A stretch of DNA of 64,000 nucleotides from Cupriavidus sp. GTDB taxonomy: Bacteria; Pseudomonadota; Gammaproteobacteria; Burkholderiales; Burkholderiaceae. Below the pieces are notes generated by a model, which saw nothing but the letters and a program-made list of their open reading frames with translations, was not told where the DNA came from and searched no databases. Positions 63,448 to 64,000 of this stretch are shown piece by piece. The position numbers and the translations under genes were made by a program. Numbering within the stretch: position 1 is the first letter of the stretch; every line of letters begins with the position of its first letter. The stretch lies in the NCBI GenBank assembly GCA_031180665.1, contig JAPSLP010000007.1, forward strand, positions 62,001-126,000, read 5' to 3'.

Positions 63448-64000
63448 ACTTCAGCAGCGCCAGCGCACCGGTCAGCCATGGATCGGCGCGCCGGTCGATC
63501 GGGTCGAGGGGCGCCTCAAGGTTACGGGCCGCGCGGTCTACGCGTGCGATCACGTGCCGAACGGCGCGCTCGCCTACGGCTATCTGGTCGAAAGCACGAT
63601 CGCGCGCGGCCGCATCGCCGCGATCGATACCGAGGCCGCCGCGCAGATGCCCGGCGTGATCCTGATCGTCACCCATCGCAACGCGCCGGCGCAATCGCCC
63701 TACGGCCCGCCCAAGGTGGCGCGGCGCTTCGAACGGCCCAAGCCGATGCTCGACAGCGACCGCGTGCGCCACTACGGCCAGCCGGTCGCGCTGGTGATCG
63801 CCGAATCGTTCGAGGCCGCGCGCGACGCGGCGGCGCGCGTACGGGTCAGGTACACGCCGGAATGGGGTGCGAAGTTCGACATGACCGCCGAGCTGCGCAA
63901 CGCCTACGTGCCCGACGGCATCAACGCGGGCATGCCGCACGACACCGCGGTGGGCGACTTCGATGCGGCGTTTGCCGCCGCGCCGGTGCGGATCGACGCC
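63440..64000 (+). CDS. paoC: aldehyde oxidoreductase molybdenum-binding subunit (PaoC-like), 3' end outside the window
   Basis: The first 187 residues of the large molybdopterin subunit are visible. [22 protein letters not shown] and [20 protein letters not shown], then [23 protein letters not shown], are the usual N-terminal aldehyde oxidase/xanthine dehydrogenase domain. The molybdenum site and the catalytic Glu lie further on and are not in the window. The ATG at 63440 overlaps the paoB stop, consistent with a paoABC operon; a maturation gene often follows in related clusters. Confidence 0.92.
   Translation, partial: MDELQQRQRTGQPWIGAPVDRVEGRLKVTGRAVYACDHVPNGALAYGYLVESTIARGRIAAIDTEAAAQMPGVILIVTHRNAPAQSPYGPPKVARRFERPKPMLDSDRVRHYGQPVALVIAESFEAARDAAARVRVRYTPEWGAKFDMTAELRNAYVPDGINAGMPHDTAVGDFDAAFAAAPVRIDA

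Overview
The window is GC-rich, densely coded double-stranded bacterial DNA. Gene content and style point to a betaproteobacterium of the Burkholderiales, probably Burkholderiaceae (Cupriavidus/Ralstonia/Burkholderia-like). The clues are lipoproteins with a CGGDDDD start, a PaoABC-type aldehyde oxidoreductase, an Emr/NodT efflux operon and GC-rich REP hairpins. This placement is inference. No rRNA, tRNA, CRISPR array, integrase or transposase was seen.

Layout. (1) 1-3.5 kb, minus strand: the 5' part of a lipoprotein-type gamma-glutamyltransferase, an SDR oxidoreductase and a secreted protein of unknown function. (2) 3.6-6.0 kb, minus strand: a FCD-type GntR regulator, then an AbiE-like pair in which the antitoxin/regulator is intact and the nucleotidyltransferase has lost its middle. 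(3) 6.1-10.9 kb, plus strand: alpha/beta hydrolase with iron-dependent alcohol dehydrogenase, an MFS transporter and a membrane fatty-acid-hydroxylase-like enzyme. The three transcription units share one palindrome, CTAATATATTAG, over the promoter, so they look like one repressor regulon for an unknown substrate. (4) 10.9-15.3 kb: a three-gene EmrB/EmrA/NodT-type efflux operon. (5) 15.3-21.6 kb, minus strand: a four-gene ligase-associated DNA repair operon (exonuclease, ATP-dependent ligase, Lhr-like helicase, PdeM phosphoesterase) in which every junction is a 4-base overlap.

(6) 21.7-49 kb is the core: a stress/storage-glucan island. It opens with a PfpI/DJ-1 protein and a degenerate RsbT-RsbX-like fusion. 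Then come glgE, treS fused to maltokinase, glgB, glgX and malQ, a CheY-like regulator, topoisomerase IB (opposite strand), glgP, glgA, treZ and treY. Together these encode the TreS-maltokinase-GlgE route from trehalose to alpha-glucan, the TreYZ route from glucan to trehalose, and glucan branching, debranching and phosphorolysis. There is no glgC in the window. Five plus-strand transcription units of this island have a sigma54-type -24/-12 element in front of them. Two of them (glgE and glgA) also share an upstream 13-base element, TGTAGTTYTTACA. I regard this apparent RpoN-controlled glycogen/trehalose regulon as the most interesting signal here.

(7) 49-54 kb: a hybrid histidine kinase, a stress-type SDR and a membrane-embedded chemoreceptor with a sigma28-type promoter. 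(8) 54-60.3 kb: MarC-family protein, a class A penicillin-binding protein with a long Pro/Ala tail, a Nu-class GST-like protein and a lipoprotein hydrolase. (9) 60.4-64 kb: a LysR regulator divergent from a PaoABC-type molybdenum aldehyde oxidoreductase operon that runs off the end. An 11-base phased array of CTGAC lies between them.
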